Shown piece by piece: positions 27,456-35,492 of a stretch of DNA of 64,000 nt. The DNA lies in contig CAKTDC010000001.1 in the NCBI GenBank assembly GCA_934541015.1, forward strand, positions 62,001-126,000, written 5' to 3'. Within the stretch, counting starts at the first letter, position 1; the number at the start of each line of letters is the position of its first letter. The position numbers were made by a program, and so were the translations under genes. The stretch is from an uncultured Luteimonas sp. (lineage in GTDB: Bacteria; Pseudomonadota; Gammaproteobacteria; Xanthomonadales; Xanthomonadaceae). The notes beneath the pieces were generated by a model that made no database searches, had not been told where the DNA came from, and saw nothing but the letters and a program-made list of their open reading frames with translations.

Positions 27456-28853
27456 TCAGGGCGCGGTCGCCGGAGCGCTGCCGAAGTCGCCTTCGGCCTG
27501 GGCGGCGAGATAGGCGAACACGGCGTAGACCGCCACGTTCTGCGCGATGTCGGCCGGATCGATCTTGTCCAGGGTGTCGTCGGCGTTGTGGTGCAGGTCG
27601 AAGTAGTCGCTGCCGTCCTGCCCCAGCCACGCCCAGGCGACCCCGGCGCGCGCCATCGGGATGATGTCCGGCCCCGGGCCGCCCTTGCCCGGCATGTGCT
27701 CCACGCCCAGCGGCGCCAGCGCCGAGGCGATCTGCGCGATCGCACCCTGCGCATGCTCCGGCGCGCCGGAGCTGAAGCCGTAGATGCGGCCGGCGCCGAA
27801 ATCGCTCTCGGCGGCGATCACGTGCCGGCCGATCTCGGCCGCATGGTGTTCGGCGTACTGGCGCGCGCCGATCAGGCCCTGCTCTTCGTTGGCGAAGGCG
27901 ATGACCCGGATCGTGCGCGCCGGACGCTGCGGCAGCCTGCCGATCAGGTGCCCGGCGGCCATGGTGATGCCCACGCCGGAGGCGTCGTCGATCGCCCCGG
28001 TGCCCAGGTCCCAGGAGTCGAGATGGCTGGCGATGACCACCACCTCGTCGCCGCGCGTGCTGCCGGTGATCTCGCCGATCACGTTCTGCGAGGTGTATTC
28101 GCCGTCCCAGCCGCAGTCCAGCGCCAGCCGCACGCGCACCGGGCCGCGGCGCAGCAGGCGGCCGAGCTGGTCGGCGTCGGGCAGCGACAGGGCGGCCGCC
28201 GGAATCGGCGCGAGGCCATCGTCGAAGCGGGTGATGCCGGTGTTGGCGACGCGGTGCGGGCTGGTTCCGGCCGAGCGCATCAGGAAGCCGATCGCGCCCT
28301 TGCGGATCGCCTCCGAGGGGCCGCGCCCGCGCACCGCGCTGGTCCGGCCGTAGCCGCTGCCGTCGCGGCTGCGCGCGGTCGTCATGTCGACGAAGGCGAT
28401 CCGGCCGGCGAGCGATCCCTCCGGCGCCGCGCGCAGCGCGTCGAGGCTGTCGAAGCGCACGATCTCCGCCTCCACCGTGCCGCCGGGGCTGCCGCCAAGC
28501 GCGGTGACCACCAGCGGCTGTGCATGGCGGCCGAGCACCTGCGCACTTTCGCTGCGGCGCTCCCATTTCGGGAACGTCACCGGCTCGGTCCACACGCGGT
28601 CATAGCCCAGTTCGGCGAACCTCGCCTTGGCCCACTCCACCGCGCGCGCATCGGCCTCGCTGCCGGGCAGCCGCGGACCGACGTCGGTGGTCAGCGATTC
28701 GACCAGCGACCAGCCGGTGCCGTCGGCCAGCGCCTGCGTGCGCAGCTGTGCCGCGACCTCGAGCGCTGGGGCGGGGATCCGGGTGTTGCCGGACGCGGAA
28801 GCCGGCGTGGACAGGGCAAGCATGGTGGCGATGAGCGGCAGGATGGCACGCAT
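27456..28853 (-). CDS. Secreted M28-family metalloaminopeptidase
   Basis: 465 residues with a signal peptide (MRAILPLIATMLALSTPASA). Residues 130-260 fit a protease-associated domain inserted before the catalytic part. Zinc ligands are readable: HLDSWDLG, DDASGVG, the glutamate pair in FANEEQGL, and YFDLHHNADDTLD near the C-terminus. This is the M28 di-zinc exopeptidase pattern, removing N-terminal amino acids from peptides in the periplasm or medium. Alone on its strand; mscL lies 73 bp upstream in transcription. Specific subclass uncertain. Confidence 0.9.
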   Translation of the reverse strand: MRAILPLIATMLALSTPASASGNTRIPAPALEVAAQLRTQALADGTGWSLVESLTTDVGPRLPGSEADARAVEWAKARFAELGYDRVWTEPVTFPKWERRSESAQVLGRHAQPLVVTALGGSPGGTVEAEIVRFDSLDALRAAPEGSLAGRIAFVDMTTARSRDGSGYGRTSAVRGRGPSEAIRKGAIGFLMRSAGTSPHRVANTGITRFDDGLAPIPAAALSLPDADQLGRLLRRGPVRVRLALDCGWDGEYTSQNVIGEITGSTRGDEVVVIASHLDSWDLGTGAIDDASGVGITMAAGHLIGRLPQRPARTIRVIAFANEEQGLIGARQYAEHHAAEIGRHVIAAESDFGAGRIYGFSSGAPEHAQGAIAQIASALAPLGVEHMPGKGGPGPDIIPMARAGVAWAWLGQDGSDYFDLHHNADDTLDKIDPADIAQNVAVYAVFAYLAAQAEGDFGSAPATAP

Positions 28854-28926
28854 CGGCGCGTCTCCGGAAACGCGGAAGCCGCAGGCGGCGGCGCCCGCGG
28901 CTTCGCAGGGTGGAAGGACGGGGCGG

Positions 28927-29340
28927 CTACTTCTTCAGCGAGTCGCGGATCTCGCGCAGCAGCAGCACTTCCTCTGTCGGCTCGGCCGGTTCGGCGGGCG
29001 CTTCCTCGGGCTTCCTGTGGATGCGGTTGATGGCCTTGATCACAAGGAAGATCGCGAAGGCGACGATGATGAACTGGAGGATGGCGTTGATGAACTCGCC
29101 GACGCCCAGGGTCAATGCCGGAACCTCGACGCCCGCGGCGTCCACCGAGGCTTCGCGCAGGACGACCGCCCAGGTCGAGAAGTCGACGCCGCCGGTCAGC
29201 AGGCCGACGAAGGGCATGATCAGATTGTCGACCAGCGACGACACGATCTTGCCGAAGGCGCCGCCGATGACCACGCCCACGGCCAGGTCGATGACGTTGC
29301 CGCGCATCGCGAATTCCTTGAATTCACTGATCATTCCCAT
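28927..29340 (-). CDS. mscL: Large-conductance mechanosensitive channel
   Basis: 137 residues. The N-terminal amphipathic helix [39 protein letters not shown]1 and TM2 ([22 protein letters not shown]) and the charged C-terminal bundle ([13 protein letters not shown]) are all present. Opens under membrane tension to release solutes during hypo-osmotic shock. I chose ATG 29340 because AAAGGA lies seven bases upstream; an ATG two codons earlier would sit almost on the ribosome-binding site. Single-gene unit. Confidence 0.96.
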   Translation of the reverse strand: MGMISEFKEFAMRGNVIDLAVGVVIGGAFGKIVSSLVDNLIMPFVGLLTGGVDFSTWAVVLREASVDAAGVEVPALTLGVGEFINAILQFIIVAFAIFLVIKAINRIHRKPEEAPAEPAEPTEEVLLLREIRDSLKK

Positions 29341-29405
29341 CTGCATGTCCTTTCAGGTCGGAGTGGATTCGGTGCGGGGCGCGCGGCGGCGGCCCGCGCG
29401 CGCCA

Positions 29406-30119
29406 CTATGCCGCCGGCGCGGCGATGTCGCAACGCAGCTCGACCAGGTCGTCCAGCCGCGCCACGCAGGCGTCGCCCGGCCGCAGCGCGGCCACGCCCG
29501 CGGGCGTGCCCATGAACACCAGGTCGCCGGCGCGCAGGGCGTAGAGTGCCGACAGTTCCTGCAGGATCTCCGGCACGTCCCAGATCAGCGCGTCGAGCGT
29601 GGACTGCTGGCGACGCTCGCCGTTGACGTCGAGCGACAGCAGGCGCGGCGCCAGCGTGCCGACGTCCGCGGCCGGCAGCAGGGCGCTGACCGGGGCGGAG
29701 TGGTCGAAGGCCTTGGCGGTATCCCAGGGCAGTCCTCCGGCCTTGGCGGCGGCCTGCAGATCGCGGCGGGTCAGGTCCAGCCCGATGCCATAGCCGAACA
29801 CCAGCGCCTGCGCCGCTCCGGTGGACAGCGGCCCCGCGGGCGCATCGCGGCCCAGGGCCACCACCAGTTCCACCTCGTGGTGGAGGTCGGCGGTGGCGGG
29901 GGGGTAGGGGACGCTGCCGCCGGTGACGATGGCGTCGGCCGGCTTCAGGAAGAACACGGGCGTGCCGCGCTCGGCGCGCGACGCCGGGGCCCTGGCGCCC
30001 ATTTCGCGCGCGTGGTCGGCGAAGTTGCGGCCGACGCAGTAGATCCGGCGCACGGGAAACGTGCCGCCGCCGCGTATCGGGATGCGCGGCACCGCCGGCG
30101 CCGGGAACAGGTCGCCCAT
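29406..30119 (-). CDS. FAH-family hydrolase (fumarylacetoacetate/fumarylpyruvate type)
   Basis: 237 residues. RRIYCVGRNFADHAREMG is the FAH start, and LHHEVELVVALG provides the metal-binding glutamates of the family. GYGIGLDLTRRDLQ and LVFMGTPAGVAALRPGD complete the fold. Such enzymes cleave fumarylpyruvate, fumarylacetoacetate or related 2-oxo acids, or decarboxylate oxaloacetate; the substrate cannot be set from sequence. No aromatic-degradation genes adjoin. A small membrane protein gene precedes it by 10 bp. Confidence 0.88.
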   Translation of the reverse strand: MGDLFPAPAVPRIPIRGGGTFPVRRIYCVGRNFADHAREMGARAPASRAERGTPVFFLKPADAIVTGGSVPYPPATADLHHEVELVVALGRDAPAGPLSTGAAQALVFGYGIGLDLTRRDLQAAAKAGGLPWDTAKAFDHSAPVSALLPAADVGTLAPRLLSLDVNGERRQQSTLDALIWDVPEILQELSALYALRAGDLVFMGTPAGVAALRPGDACVARLDDLVELRCDIAAPAA

Positions 30120-30129
30120 GGGACAGGCG

Positions 30130-30414
30130 TCAGCGCAGCAGGGGCTGGCCGGCCCTGGGAACCACCCGGTATTCGCCCTCGACCACCCGGGCATCGACGG
30201 GGGCCGGTGCACGGCGACGGCCGAGCAGCCCGAAGACCAGCATCGCGCCACCGACCAGCAGCGCGACCACCAGCAGCACGGCCAGGACCACCACCCCGGC
30301 CAGGCCGAGGGCGATGCGCAGCAGCGGGTGCCGCGGCTTGCGCGGCGCGAACGCGGCGCGCAGGCCGGACACGCCGAAGCGGGAGTGGAGACTGCGGTAG
30401 AAGACGGATGCCAT
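30130..30414 (-). CDS. Small single-pass membrane protein of unknown function
   Basis: 94 residues (MASVFYRSLHSRFGVSGL...). A basic N-terminal third is followed by one long hydrophobic stretch (IALGLAGVVVLAVLLVVALLVGG) and a charged tail. No family recognised. Ten bp upstream of the FAH hydrolase gene on the same strand, so probably co-transcribed. Gene-like codon use and placement support it, but there is no functional evidence. Confidence 0.55.
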   Translation of the reverse strand: MASVFYRSLHSRFGVSGLRAAFAPRKPRHPLLRIALGLAGVVVLAVLLVVALLVGGAMLVFGLLGRRRAPAPVDARVVEGEYRVVPRAGQPLLR

Positions 30415-30480
30415 GGCGATCGCAACTAGAATGTGATGCTGAAGATGGGGACGAGTATCGGACCCGGCAAGGATCGAGTT

Positions 30481-30840
30481 GTGACAAATCCGTTAAATCC
30501 CGGGCCCGGATCGGGCTTCCTGGTCGAACTGGCGGCGATCGCCGACGGCGGCTTCGCCGAGGTCGAGGCGGACGTGGACGGGCAGGCCGAATCGCTGATC
30601 CTGTACCGCGACGGCGACGCCGTGCGCGCCTGGCTCAACGTCTGCCCGCACGCCGGCCGCCGCCTGGACTGGTCGCCGGGCCAGTTCCTCAAGTCGAAGG
30701 ACGGCCTGCTGGTCTGCGCCGTGCACGGGGCGAGCTTCGCGCTGGGCGACGGGACCTGCGTGGCCGGGCCGTGCCGCGGCGATGCGCTGCGGGCGGTGGC
30801 GGTCGAGGTCCGCGGCGAGGGCGTCTACCTCGCCGGCTGA
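30481..30840 (+). CDS. Rieske [2Fe-2S] ferredoxin-like protein
   Basis: 119 residues from GTG 30481, which has AAGGAT seven bases upstream; ATG 30436 would add 15 residues without family support. Cluster ligands: CPHAGRRLDW (Cys, His) and CAVHGASF (Cys, His), the C-x-H ... C-x2-H Rieske pattern. Soluble electron-transfer protein of the ferredoxin or NirD-like kind. No oxygenase or nitrite reductase lies nearby, so the partner is unknown. The stop is 6 bp from the convergent SLC13 stop. Confidence 0.85.
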   Translation: MTNPLNPGPGSGFLVELAAIADGGFAEVEADVDGQAESLILYRDGDAVRAWLNVCPHAGRRLDWSPGQFLKSKDGLLVCAVHGASFALGDGTCVAGPCRGDALRAVAVEVRGEGVYLAG

Positions 30841-30846
30841 GCGGCT

Positions 30847-32685
30847 TCAGAACAGCAGGTTCACCATCAGCACCACGATCGCGGTGTAGATCAGCGACAG
30901 CGGCACGCCGATCTTCCACAGCTCGCGCGGGCGGTAGCCGCCGGGGCCGGCGATCATCGACATCACCGGGTTGGACTGGGTGACGAAGTTGTTCGAGGCC
31001 GACAGCGCGACGATCAGCGCGAACGCGGTCGGATCGCCGTCGGCCGCCAGCGCCAGGTTGATCGCCAGCGGTACCACGACGATTGTGGCGCCGACGTGGC
31101 TGATCACGATCGAGAAGGCGGCGGTGAGCAGGGCCACGGCGAACTCGATCAGCCACACCGGCAGGCCCGTGGGCAGGCGTTCGATGGTGTGCCCGGCGAT
31201 CCAGGCCGCGGTGCCGCTGCTGTCCATCGCCCAGCCCAGCGGGATCAGGCAGGCCATCAGGAACACGGTCTTCCAGCTGATGGCGCTGTAGGCCTCGTCG
31301 ATCTTGAGCACGCCGAACACCAGCATCCCCGCGACCCCGGTCATCAGCGCCACCGCGGTCGGCAGCCGCGCCGACAGGGCGATGAGCATGGTCACGGCGA
31401 AGATCGCCATCGCGATCTTGAACTTGTGCGGGCGCTGCTCGCCCTTGGGGTAGTCGGTGACGACCACGAAATCGCGGCTGGCTGCGGTCTGCGCCAGGTC
31501 GGTCCAGATGCTGTGCAGCACCAGCATGTCGCCCGCGCGCAGCGGCGTGTTGCGCACGTCCTCGCGGATCACGGTCTTGTCGCGGTTGATCGCGAGCAGG
31601 CTCAGGCCGTGGTGGCGGCGCAGCTGCAGTTCGCTGGCGGTCTTGCCGATGAACTTCGAGGTCGGCGGCACCACCGCCTCGGAGATGCCGGCGCGGCTGG
31701 GGTTGAACAGGTCGGCGAAGTGGCGCAGCCGCGAGTTCAGGCGCAGGAAATGGTTCTGGGCGAAATCGGCGACCTGCTGGCGCGGGCCCATCGCGCCGAT
31801 CGCGCTGCCGACCCAGATCCGGGTATCGGCCGGCGGCGCCAGCCGCGATTCGTTGCCGGTCTGCAGCGCCAGCAGCAGGGGCGCATCGTGCAGCGCCTCG
31901 GCCTCGCCGAAGCTCATGCCGACCAGCGGGCTGTCGGCGGTCACGATCAGCTCGTGGACCTCGCCGTCGATGCCGTAGGTGCGCGAGAAGTAGCTCTCGG
32001 TGCGGGCCGGGGTGACGTTGCTGTCGCCGTCGCCGCGCAGCAGCCTGCTGCCGCGGAAATGGAAGTAGGCCAGCCCCGCGGCCAGCAGGACCAGGCCGAT
32101 GGGCATGGGCGCGAACATGTTCAGCGGCTCGAGCGTGGCCGCACCGGAAGGCAGGTTGGCGTTGGCCGCGGTGAGCAGGTCGTTGAGCAGGATCAGCGGC
32201 GAGTTGCCGACCATGGTCAGGGTTCCGCCCAGGACGATGGCGACTGCCACCGGCAGCAGCATCCGCGCCAGCGGGATGCCGGTGCGCGATGCCAGCCGCG
32301 ACACCACCGGCATGTACAGCGCCATCACCGACGGGTTCTGCATCACCGAGGAGTTGATGCCGGCCACCGCCGAGGTGAGCAGCAGCAGCCGGTCCTCCAT
32401 CCCGCGCGCGCGCCGCAGCAGCCAGCCGGCGAGGCGGTTGAGCGCTCCGGTGCGGTCCAGCCCCATGCCCAGGATCATGGTGGCGATCACGCTCATCACC
32501 GCGTTCGACGAGAAGCCGTTGAACACGTCCTCGGGCTGCACCAGCCCGGTCAGTCCCAGGATCACCAGCACCACCAGCGCCACCAGGTCCGCCCGCACCC
32601 GCTGGAACACGAACAGGATCATCGTCAGGGCGACCAGCCCCAGGACGATCTTCATGTCGGTGGTGAGGGCCAGCTGGGCGTGCAT
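30847..32685 (-). CDS. SLC13/DASS-type transporter with RCK_C (TrkA_C) domains
   Basis: 612 residues. Membrane segments at both ends (about residues 10-190 and 400-612) flank a soluble middle. The middle has two RCK_C-like units (HELIVTADSPLVGMSFGEAEA and VVPPTSKFIGKTASELQLRRHHG). This is the CitMHS/SLC13 arrangement seen in putative sulfate or dicarboxylate:sodium transporters. The motif SNNFVTQSNPVMSMIAGPGGYRPRELWKIGVPLS near the C-terminus is typical. The substrate is not determined. It lies just downstream of a GATTCGG repeat tract and convergent with the Rieske gene. Confidence 0.88.
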   Translation of the reverse strand: MHAQLALTTDMKIVLGLVALTMILFVFQRVRADLVALVVLVILGLTGLVQPEDVFNGFSSNAVMSVIATMILGMGLDRTGALNRLAGWLLRRARGMEDRLLLLTSAVAGINSSVMQNPSVMALYMPVVSRLASRTGIPLARMLLPVAVAIVLGGTLTMVGNSPLILLNDLLTAANANLPSGAATLEPLNMFAPMPIGLVLLAAGLAYFHFRGSRLLRGDGDSNVTPARTESYFSRTYGIDGEVHELIVTADSPLVGMSFGEAEALHDAPLLLALQTGNESRLAPPADTRIWVGSAIGAMGPRQQVADFAQNHFLRLNSRLRHFADLFNPSRAGISEAVVPPTSKFIGKTASELQLRRHHGLSLLAINRDKTVIREDVRNTPLRAGDMLVLHSIWTDLAQTAASRDFVVVTDYPKGEQRPHKFKIAMAIFAVTMLIALSARLPTAVALMTGVAGMLVFGVLKIDEAYSAISWKTVFLMACLIPLGWAMDSSGTAAWIAGHTIERLPTGLPVWLIEFAVALLTAAFSIVISHVGATIVVVPLAINLALAADGDPTAFALIVALSASNNFVTQSNPVMSMIAGPGGYRPRELWKIGVPLSLIYTAIVVLMVNLLF

Positions 32686-32692
32686 TACGGCC

Positions 32693-32815
32693 GGGATTCG
32701 GGATTCGGGATTCGGGATTCGGGGAGCGAGCCCGACGCTTCACGGGGGCAGGGCGACGATCGGCGATCCAGCCGGAGGCCCGTCCGAATCCCGGATCCCG
32801 AATCGCTAATCCCGG
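32693..32815. repeat. GGGATTC short tandem repeat with inverted copies
   Basis: Four tandem copies of GGGATTC (32693-32720, running into GGGG) face GAATCCC-type copies at 32786-32815. The block can therefore form a long imperfect hairpin between the SLC13 gene and trmB. The right arm covers the trmB stop codon. Similar GATTCGG tracts are frequent between Xanthomonadales genes. Confidence 0.75.
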
Positions 32816-33540
32816 TCATACACCAGGTCCCAGACGCCGTGCCCCAGGCGCTGGCCGCGGGTTTCGAAATGGGTCTGCGGGCGCCAGTCCGGGCGCGGCA
32901 CGTGGCCGCGCGCGCCTGCGCGGTTGCGCAATCCCTTCGTTGCCTCGAGCACGTCCCACATGTGTTCGGCATAGTCCCGCCAATCGGTGGCGAGGTGCAA
33001 GCGTCCGCCGGCGGCGAGTTTGCGCACCAGCAGGTCGGCGAAGGCCGGCTGCACCAGGCGACGCTTGTGGTGGCGCTTCTTGTGCCAGGGGTCAGGGAAG
33101 TAGATGCGGACTTCATCCAGACCGCCGTCGGCGATCTCGTTGTGCAGCACCTCGACCGCGTCGTGGTGGTAGAGGCGGACGTTGCCGATGCCGTCGGCGG
33201 CCAGCGCGTTGAGCAGGCGGCCGACGCCGGGGGCGTGGACCTCGATGCCGATGTGGTCGCGGCCCGGGTCGCGGGCCGCGGCCCAGCGCAGCGCCTCGCC
33301 GTTGCCGAAGCCGATCTCGAGCACGCGCGGCGCGCTGCGGCCGAAGGCGGCGTCGAAATCGCGCGGCGTGCCGGCGTAGTCGAGGCCGTAGCGTGGCCAG
33401 AGTTCGTCGAACGCCCGCTGCTGGGCCCCGGTGAAGCGGCCCTGGCGCAGCACGAAACTGCGGATCTCGCGGCGCCCTTCGCTGGCGGTGAACGGCTTGG
33501 GAGGCGCCTTGGCTCCGGGGCTGGAGAACGGATCGGTCAT
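32806..33540 (-). CDS. trmB: tRNA (guanine-N7-)-methyltransferase
   Basis: 244 residues. SAM-binding motif [16 protein letters not shown], conserved [18 protein letters not shown] and the C-terminal [17 protein letters not shown] identify TrmB. It forms m7G46 in the variable loop of tRNAs. The basic N-terminal extension (about 40 residues) is common in this group. Downstream of thiG on the same strand, separated by 127 bp that contain a diverged copy of the minisatellite unit. Confidence 0.95.
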   Translation of the reverse strand: MTDPFSSPGAKAPPKPFTASEGRREIRSFVLRQGRFTGAQQRAFDELWPRYGLDYAGTPRDFDAAFGRSAPRVLEIGFGNGEALRWAAARDPGRDHIGIEVHAPGVGRLLNALAADGIGNVRLYHHDAVEVLHNEIADGGLDEVRIYFPDPWHKKRHHKRRLVQPAFADLLVRKLAAGGRLHLATDWRDYAEHMWDVLEATKGLRNRAGARGHVPRPDWRPQTHFETRGQRLGHGVWDLVYDRD

Positions 33541-33597
33541 GCGTCCACTGCCGGCAGTGTTCCTGCCCTCGATGGCGCGCCAAAGACGACTCCGGAT

Positions 33598-33660
33598 TGT
33601 CCTGCCCGGACGTCCATGGCCGGGCGTTCACCGGAGCGCGCGGCAGTGACGCGCGGGCAG
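33598..33660. repeat. Single diverged copy of the thiS-thiG minisatellite unit
   Basis: GTCCTGCCCGGACGTCCATG followed by GCCGGGCGTTCACCGGAGC matches the core of the 121-bp units at 34667-35123, with about one difference in five bases. The stem CCCGG/CCGGG keeps its symmetry, suggesting that the hairpin is the conserved part. Confidence 0.6.
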
Positions 33661-33667
33661 CCCCGGT

Positions 33668-34465
33668 TCACCCGACCAGGCCGTCGACCGGCGACGAGGC
33701 GCTGGCGTAGCGTTTGCGCGGGATGCGGCCGGCGAGGAAGGCGTCGCGCCCGGCCTCGACCGCCAGCTTCATCGCCCGCGCCATGCGCACCGGGTCCTTC
33801 GCCCCGGCGATGGCGGTGTTCATCAGCACGCCGTCGCAGCCCAGCTCCATCGCGATCGCCGCGTCGGAGGCGGTGCCGACGCCGGCGTCGACGATGATCG
33901 GCACCTTCGCGTTCTCGACGATCTCGATCAGGTTGTAGCGGTTCTGGATGCCCAGGCCCGAGCCGATCGGCGCCGCCAGCGGCATCACCGCGACGCAGCC
34001 GATCTCCTCCAGGCGCTTGCACAGGATCGGATCGTCGCTGGTGTAGACCATCACCTCGAAGCCGTCGGCGACCAGCTGTTCGGCGGCCTTGAGCGTCTGC
34101 ACGACGTCGGGATAGAGCGTCTTCCGGTCGCCCAGCACCTCGAGCTTGGTCAGGTTGTGGCCGTCGAGCAGCTCGCGCGCGAGACGGCAGGTGCGCACCG
34201 CCTCCTCGGCGGTGTAGCAGCCGGCGGTGTTGGGCAGGATGGTGTAGCGCTCGGGCGGCAGCACGTCGAGCAGGTTGGGCTCGCCCGGGTTCTGGCCGAT
34301 GTTGGTGCGACGGATGGCGACGGTGACGATCTCCGCGCCCGCGGCTTCGGTGGCGCGGCGGGTTTCGTCGAGGTCCCTGAACTTTCCGGTGCCGGTGAGC
34401 AGGCGCGAGGCGTACGGCCTGCCGGCGATGACGAGCGCGTCATCGGGTGTGGTGGGCGTGGTCAT
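33668..34465 (-). CDS. thiG: Thiazole synthase
   Basis: 265 residues from ATG 34465. [19 protein letters not shown] is the family start; the Schiff-base lysine lies in LTKLEVLGD, and the phosphate-binding loops [34 protein letters not shown] are intact. Condenses deoxyxylulose-5-phosphate, dehydroglycine and sulfur from ThiS thiocarboxylate to the thiazole moiety of thiamine. thiS lies about 670 bp upstream in transcription, with a tandem-repeat array in between, which is far for genes normally adjacent. Confidence 0.96.
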   Translation of the reverse strand: MTTPTTPDDALVIAGRPYASRLLTGTGKFRDLDETRRATEAAGAEIVTVAIRRTNIGQNPGEPNLLDVLPPERYTILPNTAGCYTAEEAVRTCRLARELLDGHNLTKLEVLGDRKTLYPDVVQTLKAAEQLVADGFEVMVYTSDDPILCKRLEEIGCVAVMPLAAPIGSGLGIQNRYNLIEIVENAKVPIIVDAGVGTASDAAIAMELGCDGVLMNTAIAGAKDPVRMARAMKLAVEAGRDAFLAGRIPRKRYASASSPVDGLVG

Positions 34466-34585
34466 TGCGGGATTATCGCGCAAACCCGGGGGTCTTCGCC
34501 CGGGGTGGGCGGCGGGCATTGGCTTCGGCAGCGGGAAAAGGGCCGGACTCCGACGGCCGGGAAGGTCCACGGGGCATCATCTGCC

Positions 34586-34650
34586 CGGCGCGGCGCGGCG
34601 CGGCGCGGCGTGGTGTGGTGTGGCGTGGTGTGGTGTGGCGTGATGCGGCC
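34586..34650. repeat. 5-bp microsatellite (CGGCG then TGGTG type)
   Basis: About five CGGCG units run into TGGTG/TGGCG units. It lies between thiG and the 121-bp array. Such tracts are prone to slippage. Confidence 0.75.
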
Positions 34651-34666
34651 GCGACGGAGATGAGGC

Positions 34667-35123
34667 GGCCGTCCATGGCGGGGCGGTGTGGTCTTCGGGT
34701 CGTCCTGCCCGCACATCCATGTGCGGGCGTTCGCCGGAGCTGCGGGGCGGTGCTTCGCAACGATCTGGCTGTGATTGGAGGTCGGGCGGCCGTCCATGGC
34801 GAGGCGGTGTGGCCTCCGGGTCGTCCTGCCCGCACATCCATGTGCGGGCGTTCGCCGGAGCTGCGGGGCGGTGCTTCGCAACGATCTGGCTGCGATTGAA
34901 GGTCGGGCGGCCGTCCATGGCGGGGCGGTGTGGCCTTCGGGTCGTCCTGCCCGCACATCCATGTGCGGGCGTTCGCCGGAGCTGCGGGGCGGTGCTTCGC
35001 AACGATCTGGCTGCGATTGAAGGTCGGGCGGCCGTCCATGGCGGGGCGGTGTGGTCTTCGGGTCGTCCGGCCCGCACATCCATGTGCGGGCGTTCGCCGG
35101 AGCTGCGAGGCAGTGCCTCGCAA
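34667..35123. repeat. 121-bp tandem repeat array (about 3.8 copies) between thiS and thiG
   Basis: Units begin near 34667, 34788, 34909 and 35030; the last is incomplete. The landmark GGCCGTCCATGG recurs exactly every 121 bp, and the copies differ at only a few positions. Each contains the perfect hairpin CCCGCACAT-CC-ATGTGCGGG and the block TGCGGGGCGGTGCTTCGCAA. Because 121 is not a multiple of three, each copy is read in a different frame, so a protein repeat is unlikely. The array is transcribed if thiS and thiG share a message. Confidence 0.9.
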
Positions 35124-35136
35124 AGCGCGCTTCGGC

Positions 35137-35337
35137 TCACCCCCCTCCAAGTGCGTGGACGATTTCCACGCGGTCGCCGGGCTGCAGGCGGTGGTCGGGA
35201 TGGCGGCTGCGCGGGACGATGTCGCCGTTGACTTCGACCGCGGTGCGGCGCCCGGCCAGGCCCTGGGCGGCAAGCAGGGCGGCGATGGTGCTGTCTTCGG
35301 CGACCTCCAGCCGGTCGCCATTGAGGGTGATGTCCAT
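35137..35337 (-). CDS. thiS: Sulfur carrier protein ThiS
   Basis: 66 residues (MDITLNGDRLEVAEDSTIAA...), a ubiquitin-like fold with GDRVEIVHALGGG at the C-terminus. The terminal Gly-Gly is adenylated by ThiF and converted to the thiocarboxylate that feeds ThiG; here there are three glycines. The start ATG at 35337 gives the family N-terminus. First gene of a probable thiS-thiG unit on the minus strand; divergent from the autotransporter gene. Confidence 0.93.
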   Translation of the reverse strand: MDITLNGDRLEVAEDSTIAALLAAQGLAGRRTAVEVNGDIVPRSRHPDHRLQPGDRVEIVHALGGG

Positions 35338-35492
35338 GCCTGGATTGTCGCCCGTGCGGGGCGTGCTTGCACCTTTCCGCGAGGGTGGCATGTCGCAGTG
35401 CGGCGTGAGTGCCCGCCGGAATTTGATGACACTTCACACCATCCGGCCCCGTATTGATGGCCGTGCCAGCCCGCATCGCCAGGAGCCCTTAC

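Noticed and set aside
33541..33667. Possible CRISPR or phage attachment site at the single repeat unit
   Set aside because: Only one unit with no spacer regularity and no integrase or cas gene. It is better explained as a diverged copy of the minisatellite unit.
34667..35123. CRISPR array reading of the thiS-thiG repeats
   Set aside because: Units are 121 bp and contiguous, with no variable spacers and no cas genes; the region is a minisatellite.
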